From Taxillus chinensis (Eukaryota; Streptophyta; Magnoliopsida; Santalales; Loranthaceae), in the NCBI GenBank assembly GCA_023512835.1, contig CM042091.1, positions 3,290,348-3,354,347 on the forward strand: DNA of 64,000 bases. The letters are read 5' to 3'. Position numbers and translations under genes: made by a program. The notes below the pieces were generated by a model that ran no database searches, was not told the origin of the DNA, and saw nothing but the letters and a program-made list of their open reading frames with translations. The first letter of the stretch is position 1. Every line of letters starts with the position of its first letter. This document shows positions 42,613 through 56,200 of the stretch, piece after piece.

Positions 42613-45600
42613 TGTTGTCATTCTGCATACTCAGGAGGTACTCAATTTCTTGCACATTAGCTCCAATGTTGTGTTTTGGAATTGTACAGCAGAGAAGATA
42701 CTGTGCATGCACAGGCTAGAGGCTTTCCCTAATGTACCCCATGTCCAGCTTTATGTGTTTAGATTACTGGGTTTTATCTTCTGATTACAAACTGTGCCGT
42801 AGGGGGTTGGAGAGATAAAAAAAGGAAAATGAACTGAAAAAGGAAACATTAATATTGTCCCTATTCTGCAAGCCGAAAACATATCAAACTCTACCGAACT
42901 TGGGAATTACTGTGATTGTGCTCATTGTTCTTTTGTTACTGTTTAGTGCATGCCTGTGCCATCTCTCTCTCTCTTACAAATTTGGCCAGTTGGTCGTATG
43001 ATGCATCCCCAGCTGAGAATTGCTTTTGTAGATCAAAACCACAGCTTTTTTTTTGTTTGCTTTATTTATGATTTTGCTGGTTTTCATCAGCTTCGGGAAG
43101 GCTTAAAACCTAAAGATGCCACCAGGTTTTCAAAGGCTCGCTTGTCTTATTCTGCTACTTGGGGTCTAAAAATCACTGAAAACTGCTGACTTTATCACCT
43201 CCTTCGTTACTACTGCCAATATTATTGTTGGATGTTGTGTAATGTACAGAAAGCAAGGCTCTAAATTTTGGTGCAGTGTCTTAGAAATTCAACTCTGGTG
43301 AAACCAAATTCTTCCTGAGCCTCTTCGTGTGCTCTCACTGGGCCTTCACGACAAACCATAATTGCAGTGTTGATCTCACCGGAAACAATTGCTTGGTATC
43401 ACACGTGGAGCTTCCTTTGGCGTGAAGAATATTCCATTTTCCACAACCAACACAACCAAGATCGTGGCAGTTTCCCCTTTAAATATTTATACTGAAATAG
43501 CATTTTACTGAGGTCTGTTATTTGTGAATTGATTTACATACACCGCCTGTTCTTTTCCATCGAACCTCCAAAAACAACGTAGTCAGTGCGGCTACTTAGT
43601 CAGTGAGTTGATTGGGTTTGGGTCCTTTGAGGGCACACCTTGACTGGGAAGGAATGGCTTCATGATATGGGTCAATGCTCAAGCTTATCGAACTGAAACT
43701 GATTTAATAAGTATTAAAAACAATCTAACCGTTCATGAGCATGCATTAGTGGTAAGTTCCACTCTCATGGCATGCTTGGCCAAGGGAATGAGATTAAACA
43801 TTTTTATGTCTTTCAATTTTCATGTCCTGCAATGTATATAAATGATATTTCAATCAAAAATTAATTTTACTTTAATATTCGAGTTATTGAATGAGTCCCA
43901 CCTGCGCGAGGATGAATTTCTTTTGCCTTGTATACGTATATATATAATTTTGTAATCTCATTCCCCTCGCCATTTTTTAGACGCAAACCAACTCTATGAC
44001 TGGCAGTGAACCCTATATTAAGCCTAGAAACCAGTAGCTGCCACAGCCGTCACCATCTACGCTCAGCTGTTCTCCATCAATCTCAAATGGCCATCATCTA
44101 CAATCCATGTTGGCCCCAAATCCAACAACTTTGATTCCTCGTTGCACTATTGACGTGCTCTACCGCTGCACAATTGTCTCGTCGTTACATTTCATGGGAA
44201 TCTGGAGTTGAAAAGTTGCAAGTTGTAAAGTCTTGGAAGTATTGGCCATATATTTCGAAATTTATAAAATTCAAAATTTGGATGAAAAAAAAAAGAGAAA
44301 AAAGATGGAAAAAAAAAGGTGTAAAAAATATTTGTTTGATTGGTTAGAGTGGAAAAAGGTATAAATAAGGATAGTTTCAGTATAAAAAGTATTATTATAT
44401 ATTTTTATAGCTTTTTATTAGGACTATTGTACGATTTTTTTTCATGGTCATATATAAACTATTTGTTATAGCAAACAAGCAGGAAAAAAAAAATCCCTAA
44501 CTTTTCCACCCTTCGTCACTTTTCCATATGTTTTTTATAGTAATCAGGGGCTTAACGTTGGGGGTAATTTAGTACTTATAAAAATAGTCATTTCATTCTT
44601 TCTACATGTGATTTAAAAATTATATTTATATTTTTATGTTATTCTCATTTCTTTGCTAATTCTAATTCTATTTCCTTCAAAGTTAAATAAAAATAACATA
44701 AATGTTACACTGATGCCGTATGAAAATGGAATATTTTTGTGTTTGGAGGTTGTTTTTTGTCAAAATATATTTTCTGTTTTTGGATGCTGGAGGTGGACGT
44801 AACAGAGTGGGGGCATTACATGGCAAGGGAGTTTGCACGGGGGAGGGCGGGCCAGGGGAGTTTGAGTAAGGGTGTACACGTAGGGGGGCATCACATAGGA
44901 GAGGGAGGCCGTAGGAACGAACAATGGGGGAGGAGCGACAGGCAAAAACTATTTTCAATTTGTTGAAAATGCCAAAATGTTGTGTTGTGTTTTCTACACT
45001 TGAAAATGATTATTTTTGAAAACCAGAAACAAAAACAGTTGCCAAACAAAATACTATTGTTATTTTTAAGTTATATGATACATATTGAATATATTTGCAT
45101 AATTAGTATATATAATAATAATTATTATTATTATTATGGCCCAGCCCGCGGATTGAGCCGGGTTAGAAATTTTTGGCCTATTTGACTTGCCCGTTTAATA
45201 CTCCTAGCTAACAACGAGTCTAGATGAATTCGGGTAATGGTGCTCTTCAACAATGGAGATAAAAACTTGTATGTCCTCTTTGCCCTAAAAAATTACACTA
45301 AGACGTGGTTAATAATTTTCAATGGTGTAGCTAGTTTGGTTACTTTTCTTGCACTTTGTTTATTTTTAAATTTAAAATTTGAAATCTTTACGACAAAGAC
45401 AATAACTTCTAGTTGGTCTTAACTCTTTTTTTGTTGTCGCTTCTTATTTATCATATCAGAGCCCAATGGAGTATACTTTATTCATCGCGGGTAATGAATC
45501 AAATAATACGATATAACTCTGAACACCTACCTATGATCAATATTGAGCTTCATGAGAAATTTTATGTTTTTTTTTTGTGTGTTGCCAGTATGCAGTCATT

Positions 45601-45640
45601 TATTTGATTGTCACAATTGCATATAGGAAAAGTATAGATT
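42613..45640. other. EBS 3' flank and spacer
   Basis: The EBS 3' UTR probably extends a few hundred bases. The frame at 42950-43189 is not protein-like. At about 44738-45047 a GC-rich, purine-biased core is flanked by inverted phrases (gtgtttggaggttgtttttt and aaaacagttgccaaacaaaa), a possible MITE. No gene recognised. Confidence 0.35.
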
Positions 45641-45960
45641 GCTTTGCCTACCTATGATCGATATCTCTTAGTCATTTTAGATTGGTAAAATAAGATCTCA
45701 TGTTGCCTTGTTTATAATTATGAATTTTGTTTTCAACGGTGAATAGCTTAAACATGTTCACATGTGAGAATCTCTCATGCAATTTCATCCATTTTTTGTA
45801 ATTGGTTAGATTGCTAAAGATTTTTTTAAACATAGATCCCAATAACCATGTCTTTACCAAATTGTTACAATGATTCCATTGTTGATGCTCATTAATTGAA
45901 CCATGTATGATTTCAACCATAGCCATGGATTGTTTTCCATGTGCCCTAAAGGCTGTGACA
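45640..45960 (-). mobile_element. Remnant of a copia-type gag region
   Basis: The minus-strand frame 45926-45672 reads like the UBN2/gag part of plant Ty1/copia polyproteins: NHCNNLVKTWLLGS, then LHERFSHVN, then KQGNMRSYFTNLK. No LTRs or pol region are attached, so it is a short dead fragment. Confidence 0.6.
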
Positions 45961-47060
45961 CAAATATGCTATTAAGTTAATTTGAATAATGAAGATAAAA
46001 TTGATTATTAGGATTGTATTATTTTTGCTACTGAAACCATTCATTTTGGTTTACATCTCCCCTAAAAGTTGTACTAAGTTGTATATGTTTTGTTTCAATG
46101 ACCAAAGTAGAGCTAGGCTCTAATAGGATGAAAATAAAATGAAAGATGTAGTTAATATCTTTTTATATAATGATAACATGTATATATGTTTGTGGTGATA
46201 CATTATAAATCATATACTAATAAGGAAATAAATAATAAAAGACCACATCTCCAATTATGGGCATATATTTGGTGAATATACCATTAATTTTCTAATTATA
46301 AGCAGTATATTTTATAAATATTTGACGGCTAAACTTTCTTTAACACTTTCTCCCTTGACTACTTTATAAATAGTTTAAATTCAAGGTTTTTATTTTAAAA
46401 CTAAACAAAAGTTTATTTCATTGCAACAGGATACTAAATTGGTAAAATGACACAAAATTCCAAATTTTGAGTTCACATTGATTATATATATATCATTTGA
46501 TTCTTCCTGATGGTAGACAATTGGGTTTATTACTATGGTTTTAAAAAAACAGGAAAAACATTGAAGACGTCAAAGTGAGTGTAAAATTGACAATAAAAGC
46601 TAAAAGACACGTCAAACCTTCCAACCTTGTCATCAATCCACCCTTTGAGGTTCTCTTTTCTTTATTTATCTTAAAAATCCTTTTTCTCTCCTTGGATATT
46701 TTAGATTGGTGTGGGCAGGGCATAGACAGGTTAGGAGCGCGGTTAAACTTTAAATAGACTCTTATCTTAATCGCGGTTACTTGTTTCATTTCATCTTTTT
46801 TTTTTTTAAAAAAAATTCTGAGCACTTAAATTGAATATATTTCCACGTAATTTCACACCGTCAAATCTCCAACATTTTACAGTAATTGGGTTGTGGGGAG
46901 CGAGAAACTTGCTTCTTTTTTGGGTCCCCCTCCAATCAATGCCAAATTCCAAATCCCTAGGGTTTCATTCTCCAGTTCCTCTTTCACTTCGTCTCTCCAG
47001 GGTCTGTTCCCGTGAAATTGCTTCCCAGTCGAGGTTGCAGTCGAAGAAGTAATATAGCTC
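45961..47060. other. Spacer and promoter of the PP2A B' gene
   Basis: AT-rich to about 46830. From 46840 on the composition changes to a promoter/leader type, with ccctagggtttc (telo-box-like, about 46958) and pyrimidine tracts. No gene seen between the gag remnant and the leader. Confidence 0.45.
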
Positions 47061-47200
47061 ATGGCTTGATGCCGCTATGAGCTTGTACCGTTCGGTTGGT
47101 ATCGTCCTGAATCGAGAGGAATGTCTGTGTTCTTCTGATGCGTTTGGGAGGTCAGATTTTCGATTCTAGGGCAGAAGAAGAATTAGGGTTTTGGTTCTAG
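47061..47200 (+). promoter_or_regulatory. Cluster of five upstream ORFs in the PP2A B' leader
   Basis: Within 160 bases of the main ATG there are five ATGs with stops before or outside the main frame: 47061-47069 (2 codons), 47069-47080 (3), 47077-47169 (30), 47121-47138 (5) and 47138-47200 (20). The second and third overlap as ATGA. If the mRNA starts upstream, scanning ribosomes should meet all of them. The 30-codon peptide begins MSLYRSVGIVLNREE. A spliced leader could remove some. Confidence 0.55.
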
Positions 47201-47219
47201 GGTTTGTTTCCGGGAAGCT

Positions 47220-50200
47220 ATGATCAAACAGATATTGGGGAGGCTACCTCGGAAATCCTCAAAGTCCTCGCAGCACAACAATGATCGGACCAACAATTAC
47301 CAAGGTGGTGGTGGTGGTGGGTTGACCACCTTGTCGAATTCGAATCCCACCCATAGCTCCGCACGCTCGAATTCGAATACCAGTTCAGGTGGCGGGTCGC
47401 GCTCTGGCCTCAACGGCTCTCCTCTTCCCCAACCCAATTCCAATGCAAACAAGCCGCGGAATCAGCAGGGAAAGAAATCCACCCCTGTCTCCGCCCCTGT
47501 TCAATCGGTGCCGGTCTCGTCCTCTCCGGCTTCCTATGAGGCGCTTCCGAGTTTCCGGGATGTGCCCGCTGCGGAGAAGGGTAATCTCTTTATCATGAAG
47601 CTCAACCTGTGTTGTGTTGTGTTCGATTTTACCGACCCCTCAAAGAATTTGAGGGAGAAAGACATTAAACGCCAGACTTTGCTTGAGCTTGTCGACTATG
47701 TTGGCTCTGTCACGTCCAAGTTCAATGAGGTTGTCATACAGGAGATCACAAAGATGGTAGCTGTCAATTTGTTCCGCACCTTTCCGTCAAATAATCATCA
47801 CAGTTTGAAGCTTCCCGACTTGTATGAACCTGAGGAGGAGGAACCAACTATGGAACCTGCGTGGCCTCATCTCCAGTCTGTTTATGAATTTCTACTCAGG
47901 TTCGTGGCTTCTTCAGAGACGGATGCTAAGCTTGCCAAGAGACATATTGATCAGTCTTTTGTGTTGAGATTGCTTGACCTGTTTGACTCCGAGGATCAGA
48001 GAGAGAGAGAGTACTTGAAGACAATTCTCCACCGTATTTATGGGAAGTTTATGGTTCATAGGCCCTTCATTAGAAAAGCCGTCAACAATATCTTCTATCG
48101 ATTCATTTTTGAGACTGAGAAGCACAATGGGATCGCTGAATTGCTTGAGATATTGGGGAGCATAATTAATGGGTTTGCCTTGCCTTTGAAGGAAGAGCAT
48201 AAGCTTTTCCTTGTCCGAGCATTAATTCCCCTTCACAAGCCCAAGTGTCTGTCCATGTACCATCAGCAGCTTTCTTATTGCGTAACCCAGTTTGTGGAGA
48301 AAGATTTCAAGCTAGCTGACACAGTGATTAGAGGTCTTTTAAAATATTGGCCCATCACTAATAGTTTGAAGGAGGTCATGTTTCTTGGTGAACTGGAAGA
48401 GGTACTAGAAACAACCCAAGTTGCAGAATTTCAGCGTTGCATGGTCCCTCTCTTCCGCAAGATTGGTTGCTGCCTAAGCAGTTCACATTTTCAGGTACCA
48501 TATCCATGTTGGTTTTTTTTTATAGGTCTGTATTAGATCATGGATATTTTGACCAGTCAACCAAAATCATCATATGATAATAATAAGAGGGGGGGTGGGG
48601 GGGGGGGGGGGTGTAAAGGTGTTATTTAACCTCTTACTAACATCTTCTTACCCATGGCTTTCTGAGAGGCTGCATTCTAATTTGATGACCCTTTCATCGT
48701 TGTCATCATCACCACCTTTGATGCTTACTTCTCTCTCTCTCTCTCTCTCTCTCAACGTAAACGGACCCTTAAATTATGTTATTGATTTGTCAATGATAAG
48801 TAGGCTTTTACTGTCCAAAAAAAAATAAAATTAGTAGGCTCTTTTACTGTCTTCACTCATATAATTTGTTTAAGTACGTCTTTTATTTACCAACCCATTG
48901 AATGTTTTTCGATTTTTGAATCACCATATTTTCTGGGTGAAATCATTGTGTAGGTAGAAAATTCTTGTTCCTAAGGGCGAATGATGTTGAGATTTGAGAC
49001 ATAATTTGGGAGATTTGATGTTTTTAATGAGTCATGCAGCTTTGTTTGGACTTTGTCTTCCAAACTTGAAAAGTTAGTTGGTTAAGTTAATTTGGTGGAG
49101 TCTACAGTAATTTAGTGGTTCATATGTGGGATTGCGGAGTGAACATGACCTTATATGTTAGTTCCTTGTGTCATTATTATTTATGTGAAGAACTACTTCT
49201 ATGTCCTTTTACTTTTCACCATGATAAAAATTTGCATGGTGTAGTTTGGTTTTTGTTTGAAATTTTTTGTGTCATGGATTATGAAAGACGGACATTATTG
49301 GATAGATTTAAGTTGAAAACAGAGCAAATATGATATTCAAATATCTAGCTCACCAATTATATTTTGTTCGAAATATTATAATTGTTGCAAAAATCAGCAT
49401 TTGTGTTCAAGTGAGAACATGAAATCTAGACCCACTCTACTTTTAAGTAGGTTTCCAAATTTGGTGAAATTGTTGAGTAGAAAAGAATACAAGAGAAATA
49501 ATTCTTTTTTGTTCTATTGAGTGAATACAACCATGTATATATATAAGAATGGTTGGACCTAATTTGGACAAGAAATCCTATTTAGGTAACCCATAAATCA
49601 CACAACTAATTTACCTTAAATTAATGACAACTAATTTTTACAGTTATAATACAAAAATAAAATTCTTTTTAATTTTCCTCTCAAGTTGACACAAAGAGAT
49701 CACATATGCTCAACTTGCACAAAGGTATATGGAAATGAGCACCAATAATTGCATGAGTTATCATATCAACTAATTGATTTACTCTTGTGATGTAGGAAAT
49801 TTCTATCGAAATTTAAATTATCCTTGATGTAATTCTTATCAAGTTCAATATTCTTAGTATGATCATGCTATAATGGATTTTGAATTATCTCGATGGTAGT
49901 TATATTATCACAAAAAATTATCATCATTTTTTTAGGGCTATAACAAGGTCTCTCAAAAGAATATATAGTTATGTGGTTTGAGTAGCATGGTAAATAACAT
50001 GATATTCAGTTTTTACATTGGATGAAGGTATTGGAGCCTTCCAGTATGAGATTTAGGGCCAATACAGACGTCTCGTGTTTTTGCTGCATCCCGTCAATCT
50101 TGGCCAAAATCTCGCCCGAGATATAACGAATCGGTTGAGAAATCGATGATGCATTTCCTCCCGGATGAAATCTCGTCCGAAATAGCTGAGATGTTGATGT

Positions 50201-53200
50201 TCGTCGTCGTGCAGTCTCCTCTTCTTCCTCTGTTTCTTTTTTTTTTCGTTCAAATTCTTTTACTCCATGCTGCAGATCGTCGTTGCATCGCTTTTGATAG
50301 CTAGCGTTTCTGCGTCTACCTTGTTGGAGTCCTTTTCTTCTTCCTTTTTCTTCCCTTTGCGCTCACGCTTCAACTCGTGCATTGTTGATGAGGTTTGCGT
50401 GTTTTTATGTTTTTCTCTGCTGATACTTCTTTTACATTTATTAATATGCTTTATTTATTTAAAATTTAGTTGCTGCATGTGTTTTAAAATTTTAAATATT
50501 TGTATTTATTTAAAATTTATTTAAAATAATCTTTGTGTGTTTTTTATTCTAATGGTCTTTGCGTGTTTTTTTGAAGTTGCTACGTAAAAGTGATAAAATA
50601 AATATTATACTTGATTTTTTTTAAATTATTTTTCTTAAAAAAATATTATACTAATTTGATAAAAACTATTATACACATAAAAATTAATTTGATTAATAAT
50701 TATAGATTTTTTTGTGACCATTAAAATTTTATTTTAATAAATTATAAATCATACAAAATATAATAGTATATTTATTTTAATATTACGATAGTGCTCCAGT
50801 GCTTTTTTAAAATTTGACGTCATAAAATTCAATTCAAATAATTTATTTAGCTTATTTAGTGATTCTAATGTGATGATTTGATTTTTTCGTATTTTTTTAT
50901 GATATTTATTTTTTACATGAAATATTATTTTATGTCTAAAGTTATATCTCGCGCGAGATATAACGAGTCGTCCGTGACTTTGAACCATGCAAGTCACCAA
51001 ATTATCACCTACAAATGATACAATATCCTGAAGTAGACTTTCTATCCAATTTAGATCCATCAAAATTAGAATTGGAACATCTCATAATGTCTAGATGTCC
51101 ATGTTTGGAAAACATAATATTTTTTTCCTGGTAAAGATTTCATATATGTCAGAATACAGCTCACAATACCCATGTGTCGATCACATAGATTATACAAGAA
51201 TTGACTTACAACATTAGCTGTATATGAAATGTAACTCTAGTGTGAGTTAGATAGATTAATTATTTCACTAATTTCTGATATATCTCCTTTGTTATTAGAA
51301 TCTGATCAGAATATATAGTTAAACTATGGTTCATCTCAATAAGAGTATTAGCAGGTGCGTAAGCTGAGTTACCGGTTTTAGGTAGAAGGTCTACGACATT
51401 TTCGTTGGGAGAGAAAAATTCCCTACTTTGATTGGAATACTTTAATACAGAGAAAGTATTTTAAAGTCCCTTAAGTCTTTCAACTCCTTTGTCAAATGAC
51501 AGAATATTTTTTAATCTCAGATATGTTATTACATGTAATAATCATGTCATTAACATAAACAATAAACAAAATAATATTATTATCATCTATTTTATAGAAC
51601 GGAATGTGATCAGCCAAAGCCTGCTTGAAACCATATTCTGCATTGAATGACTCAATCGACCAAACTAAGCCTTTGATGAATGTTTCAAACCATATAGTGC
51701 TTTTTTTCGGTTTGCATACCTTTTTTTCTTTTGGTGTAAATTTGGAAGGATGATTCATATACATTTCTTCCATCAAAGCATCAAAGCACCATGAAGAAAA
51801 GCATTCTTCACCTATAATGTCTAGTCTAAGCTAGCTGTGAGAGAAAGAATAATTTTGACAGTACTCATCTTAGCTTCATGACCAAAAGTTTCTTGATAAT
51901 CAATCACAAACGTTTGAGTGTATCTTTTGTCAATTAATCTGGCCTTTTATCATTCAACCGTTTCATTTGACTTATACTTCATTGTAAACACTCATTTGTA
52001 TTTAACTGTCTTCTTATCTCGGCATAACTCATCATTTTTCAAGTGGAATTCTTTAAAAAGGCTTTCATTTCTTCTACCATAATAAATTTTCATTTGAGAT
52101 TTTTAAGTGCTTCATGAAAATGACTAGGAACGGACACAAAAGACAATCAAAGGGCAAAAGCATTGTGAGATTTAGACAATTGATAATAGGAGATGAAGTC
52201 AAAAATAGAATAAACAACATTAAAAGATGATTTTGAAAATTTCAATCTATCCGATTGTTTACAGTCACGAAGAAGATAACTTTAGCTTGCGGGATTGTTT
52301 AAACCTGCAAGATTAGAAGACAAGATATCATTTGAATTTAAAACTATAGGTGAAAAGTCAAGTATCTCAATGGAAATTTGTACCACACGATCAGTCTTTG
52401 AAGAATCTTCTGATAGCATGATAGTGTAACTAAGAGGAGGATTAGAGTCGAGAGTAGCATTTTGTCTTTCATAATATCTCGATGGAGTTTATGCTCATGA
52501 TCATAACACATACAACTAAAAACCTCATGGCAAATGTTAAAGAGCTGAATGGATGTTGTGAAAACGTAATAACATTTTCAAAGAGATTTAATAGTCAATG
52601 ATATGAGTAGACATTCGATTAATAAGATAAATAGTAGTTGTGAGTCATGATGATATCCTTTCAAAAACATTTAGGAATTTTCACATTAAAGTATAAAGCC
52701 AGAGCAACCTCAAGGAGATGGTTTTTATGTTTTGCTATGCCATTTTGTTATGGTGTATGTAAACACGTTATCTGATGGAGGATGTCATGTTGTTTAAAGA
52801 AATCAGTCAAAAATTGATTCACAAATTCGTGACTGTTGTCAGAATAAAACACATGAACTGAGTATGAAGTTGTGTGATAATCATATGATAGAATTAAAGA
52901 ATGACATAGATAATGTTACTTGTAAGTTTTATCAAATATATCAAAGTAATCAAACTCACTCTAATATAGTCATCAATAAGAGATATAAAATACTTATCTC
53001 CTCTAGAATTAAGTAGAAAAAGGATCTCAAACATCAATATAGACATAAGAAAAAGGAGAAACTTTTATTGATATTGATTCTACAAGAAACAAATGCATTA
53101 TTCACACTTCAAGTGTTTCATGTCTTACTTGGAATGATTTCAATGTTCTCGCTTTCTTCTAGTAATATATACTTTTTCTCTCTCAGTATCAACCGTTATC

Positions 53201-56200
53201 TTCGTAAGATTATTCTAAAATACATAATAAGTATTATAAAAGGTTATAGAACAATTAAAATTTTTAGTAATTTAGCTAATATGAAAAAAATTATCAGAGA
53301 TTATGAGCAAGTAAAACTGCCGATAAAGAAAGAATAGGAGAAAGTGAGATATTCTCACTCCCAATAAATTTTTTTATAAGTAAAAGATAGTATATTAAAA
53401 AAAAAACACAAAAATTAAACCGGAAATAGCCATACCTAAGAAAGAAGCCCAAAACGCAAATTATAATGAAACCACAATGACTAAGACAAAGCCTACAAAT
53501 AAGCAAGGGAGAGGATCCCAATAATTGGCATAAGTCTCATTAGCAACCACTTAAATCTGATGAAGTCGATGTCTGACAACGGCGACAGCAGAAAGACATG
53601 TGCTTGATAGCTCCGAGATGTCTGCTTTTGTCAATAAATTGTCAATCAGCAGCGTAGGGAGGCATTGACGGCAGCGTTAGTCAAGGCGACAATGATAGCA
53701 AGAGCAGAGAGCGAGAGAACAATCGAGATTCGCTTGATTCCGAACTCGCACACAATGACTTCTGCGGATAGCTCCTCACTTGCATTGGTTTCCAAACTTC
53801 GTGAAATTGTTGAAAATTAGTACTGCTGGGGCCCTCTTTTGGGTTTTGTTTTTATTTTTGTAGTGTTCTAAAAAGTGGCCTAGGCACCTACCTAGGCGGA
53901 AATGGGGCATCAAGCGCCTGCTTTTGGAAAAAGCTGGCTTTGCGTGTGTTTTTTTCCCAAGCAGCCGCTTTAGATGGCTATGGAATCCAGCCTCCTGGGA
54001 CGCCTTAGATGGCCCAGGCGACCTCTTTTATTTATTTATTTATAAATTTAAGAAAAAAAGCCACGGCAACATTTTGCTGGGTGGAAAAATAGAAGAATGT
54101 CAGAGGAGAAGTCGTGTTTTGCTGGGTGGTAAAAAAGAAGAGAGTATAAAGGGATGGAAGATCTCTTAGATTCTCTTTTAACATCGTTGTAAATTTGCTC
54201 CAAATTCTCTAACCTGTTCTCAGACAATGCCTGCAGCCATGACAAAAAACCCTAGGCACGCTTCTTCAATTGATAACCATTTGTTCTCACTTCTCAGGTG
54301 AGCAGCCACAACACAAACCAAAAAACCCCTTGCCCCTTTCCTTCTTCAAGCAACATCCATCCTTGATCCCTATTGTCCATCTATGCAGGCTTCTTCTTCA
54401 TTACACGGCCCTGTTGCTAGCTTCCTTTCTTCTGCCGACATCAATCTACAAGGCCTGTTACATATTGAAAAAGATTATGTAATTGAGTGATGATTGAGAT
54501 TTGAGAATTAAATTTATGTTAGTACTATAGTTTTTGGATGTTGTGGTACTTATGTAACATTTATGAATTCTTGTATTTTATATGTTTGAAGACATGTTTA
54601 GAACTTAGATTTATTGAATTTATGATATTTCTTCAGCTAGTATTTCACTATTTCTTCAAAATCATTAAGAAAAGCTTTTTAAAAGAATACGTAAATTGCT
54701 TTGAACCGCCTAAATCCGCTCAGTCCATCTAGATGCTAGGCAGTCCTTAACCGCCTATCATTTTTTAGAGCCTTGATTTTTTGTAATGTTATTGCCTTAT
54801 TGGGCTATTTTGGGTTGGCGGTTTGCATGTCAGCATATTAATTTACTCAGGATGGAAGTGTTACACTTGACTTGGAAAGTGGACAGAGTAGATGTGAGCT
54901 TTCCTTTGGGTTCTAATGCTTATTTCAATTTTGGAGACATGTTTAATGTTTGATGAGAAGGAAGTCTTCCCTAATAGACTTGAATAATGATGGATGCAAA
55001 CTTAATTTTTTGTTTTCAACTACAAGTGCAGCAGTGTAACTGCAATTGAATTCCTTTTTTGACTTCTGGTAAATATAATGTACGTTGGATGGCACTGCAT
55101 GGATACCGTTTTCTGAAAATATTTTTCTGATTTTACTCATTTACTATAACAGATTCCAAATCGAAGTACTTTTAGGGCTTTGGTTTTAAATTTAGTTAAT
55201 AAAAAAGAGTAGGGTTATTTTTTTACAAGTGATATTTCTGCTGTCTGGACTGGATGTGATAAAGGAGAGCAGATCAGGAGTACTATTTATATGGAACTTT
55301 ACAGCGACCAATGAAAATTAATACGAGACTCCTGACATCACATTGAATTATGACATTTGATTTTTCATTTGCTCAGACAGGTTAGACTCTTTTACAGCAA
55401 ACTATTGGTAACACTGAGGTTCTAAAAGATTCAAATATGTTGATTATGTTAAGAAACATGAACGGGATTTTGAACATTAAACAAAATACGTGTGCTTGGG
55501 TGGGGATTGTGTTTAAAGGGACGTGTATAGACATTTGACAGATAAAATTTCACCCCATATGTTTTTGGTAAGGACTAGGGAAGGATTTCACAAATTATAA
55601 CTATAGCCTTTACAAATTTTCGTACCTCTCTTCAACTATGGCACTATTTTGCTGTTTTCAGTCTTAGATTTTCGAATTGGTTGATTGATTTGATTTTAAA
55701 CTGTATTATCTGTTTGTTTTAAAGATTTTAATAGGATTTTAGGACTCTTGCTGCACTTTTGTACCTTCCTGTAGCAAATCTCCATGCTCACTTTTAACTC
55801 TTCAGTAGTTTGTAGGATCATGATGCTACACATGAATGAGTGAAGTATTATTGGCTGGCCTTACCTTTTGAGGAATCCTTGGATTCTTATTATCATACAC
55901 ATAACTTCTTCTAAAATAATAAATTTTAATAACGTCTAATGTTTGTAGTTGCTTTCTTACGCAAGTTGAGTTTGAAGTTTGTGGAAAGTGTTCCCATAAA
56001 GTTAGGATTATTTTATATGAATTATGCCAGACAGTTAGGGTTAGACTTGGTTTGTATGAAATTTGCTACACGATGTGTATATTTACTAGGTGCTATGACA
56101 TGCTTTATTTTTCAAGCTGTCATATGATGAGAAACTCCTGTATACCTATTGTGAAAGATGGCCATAATAAGGGGAGGAAACTTCATCAGGGATATATCAA

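Noticed and set aside
45454..45470. tatcagagccc as an LTR-retrotransposon primer-binding site
   Set aside because: It is on the plus strand, while the nearby gag remnant is on the minus strand, and no LTR end precedes it; likely chance.
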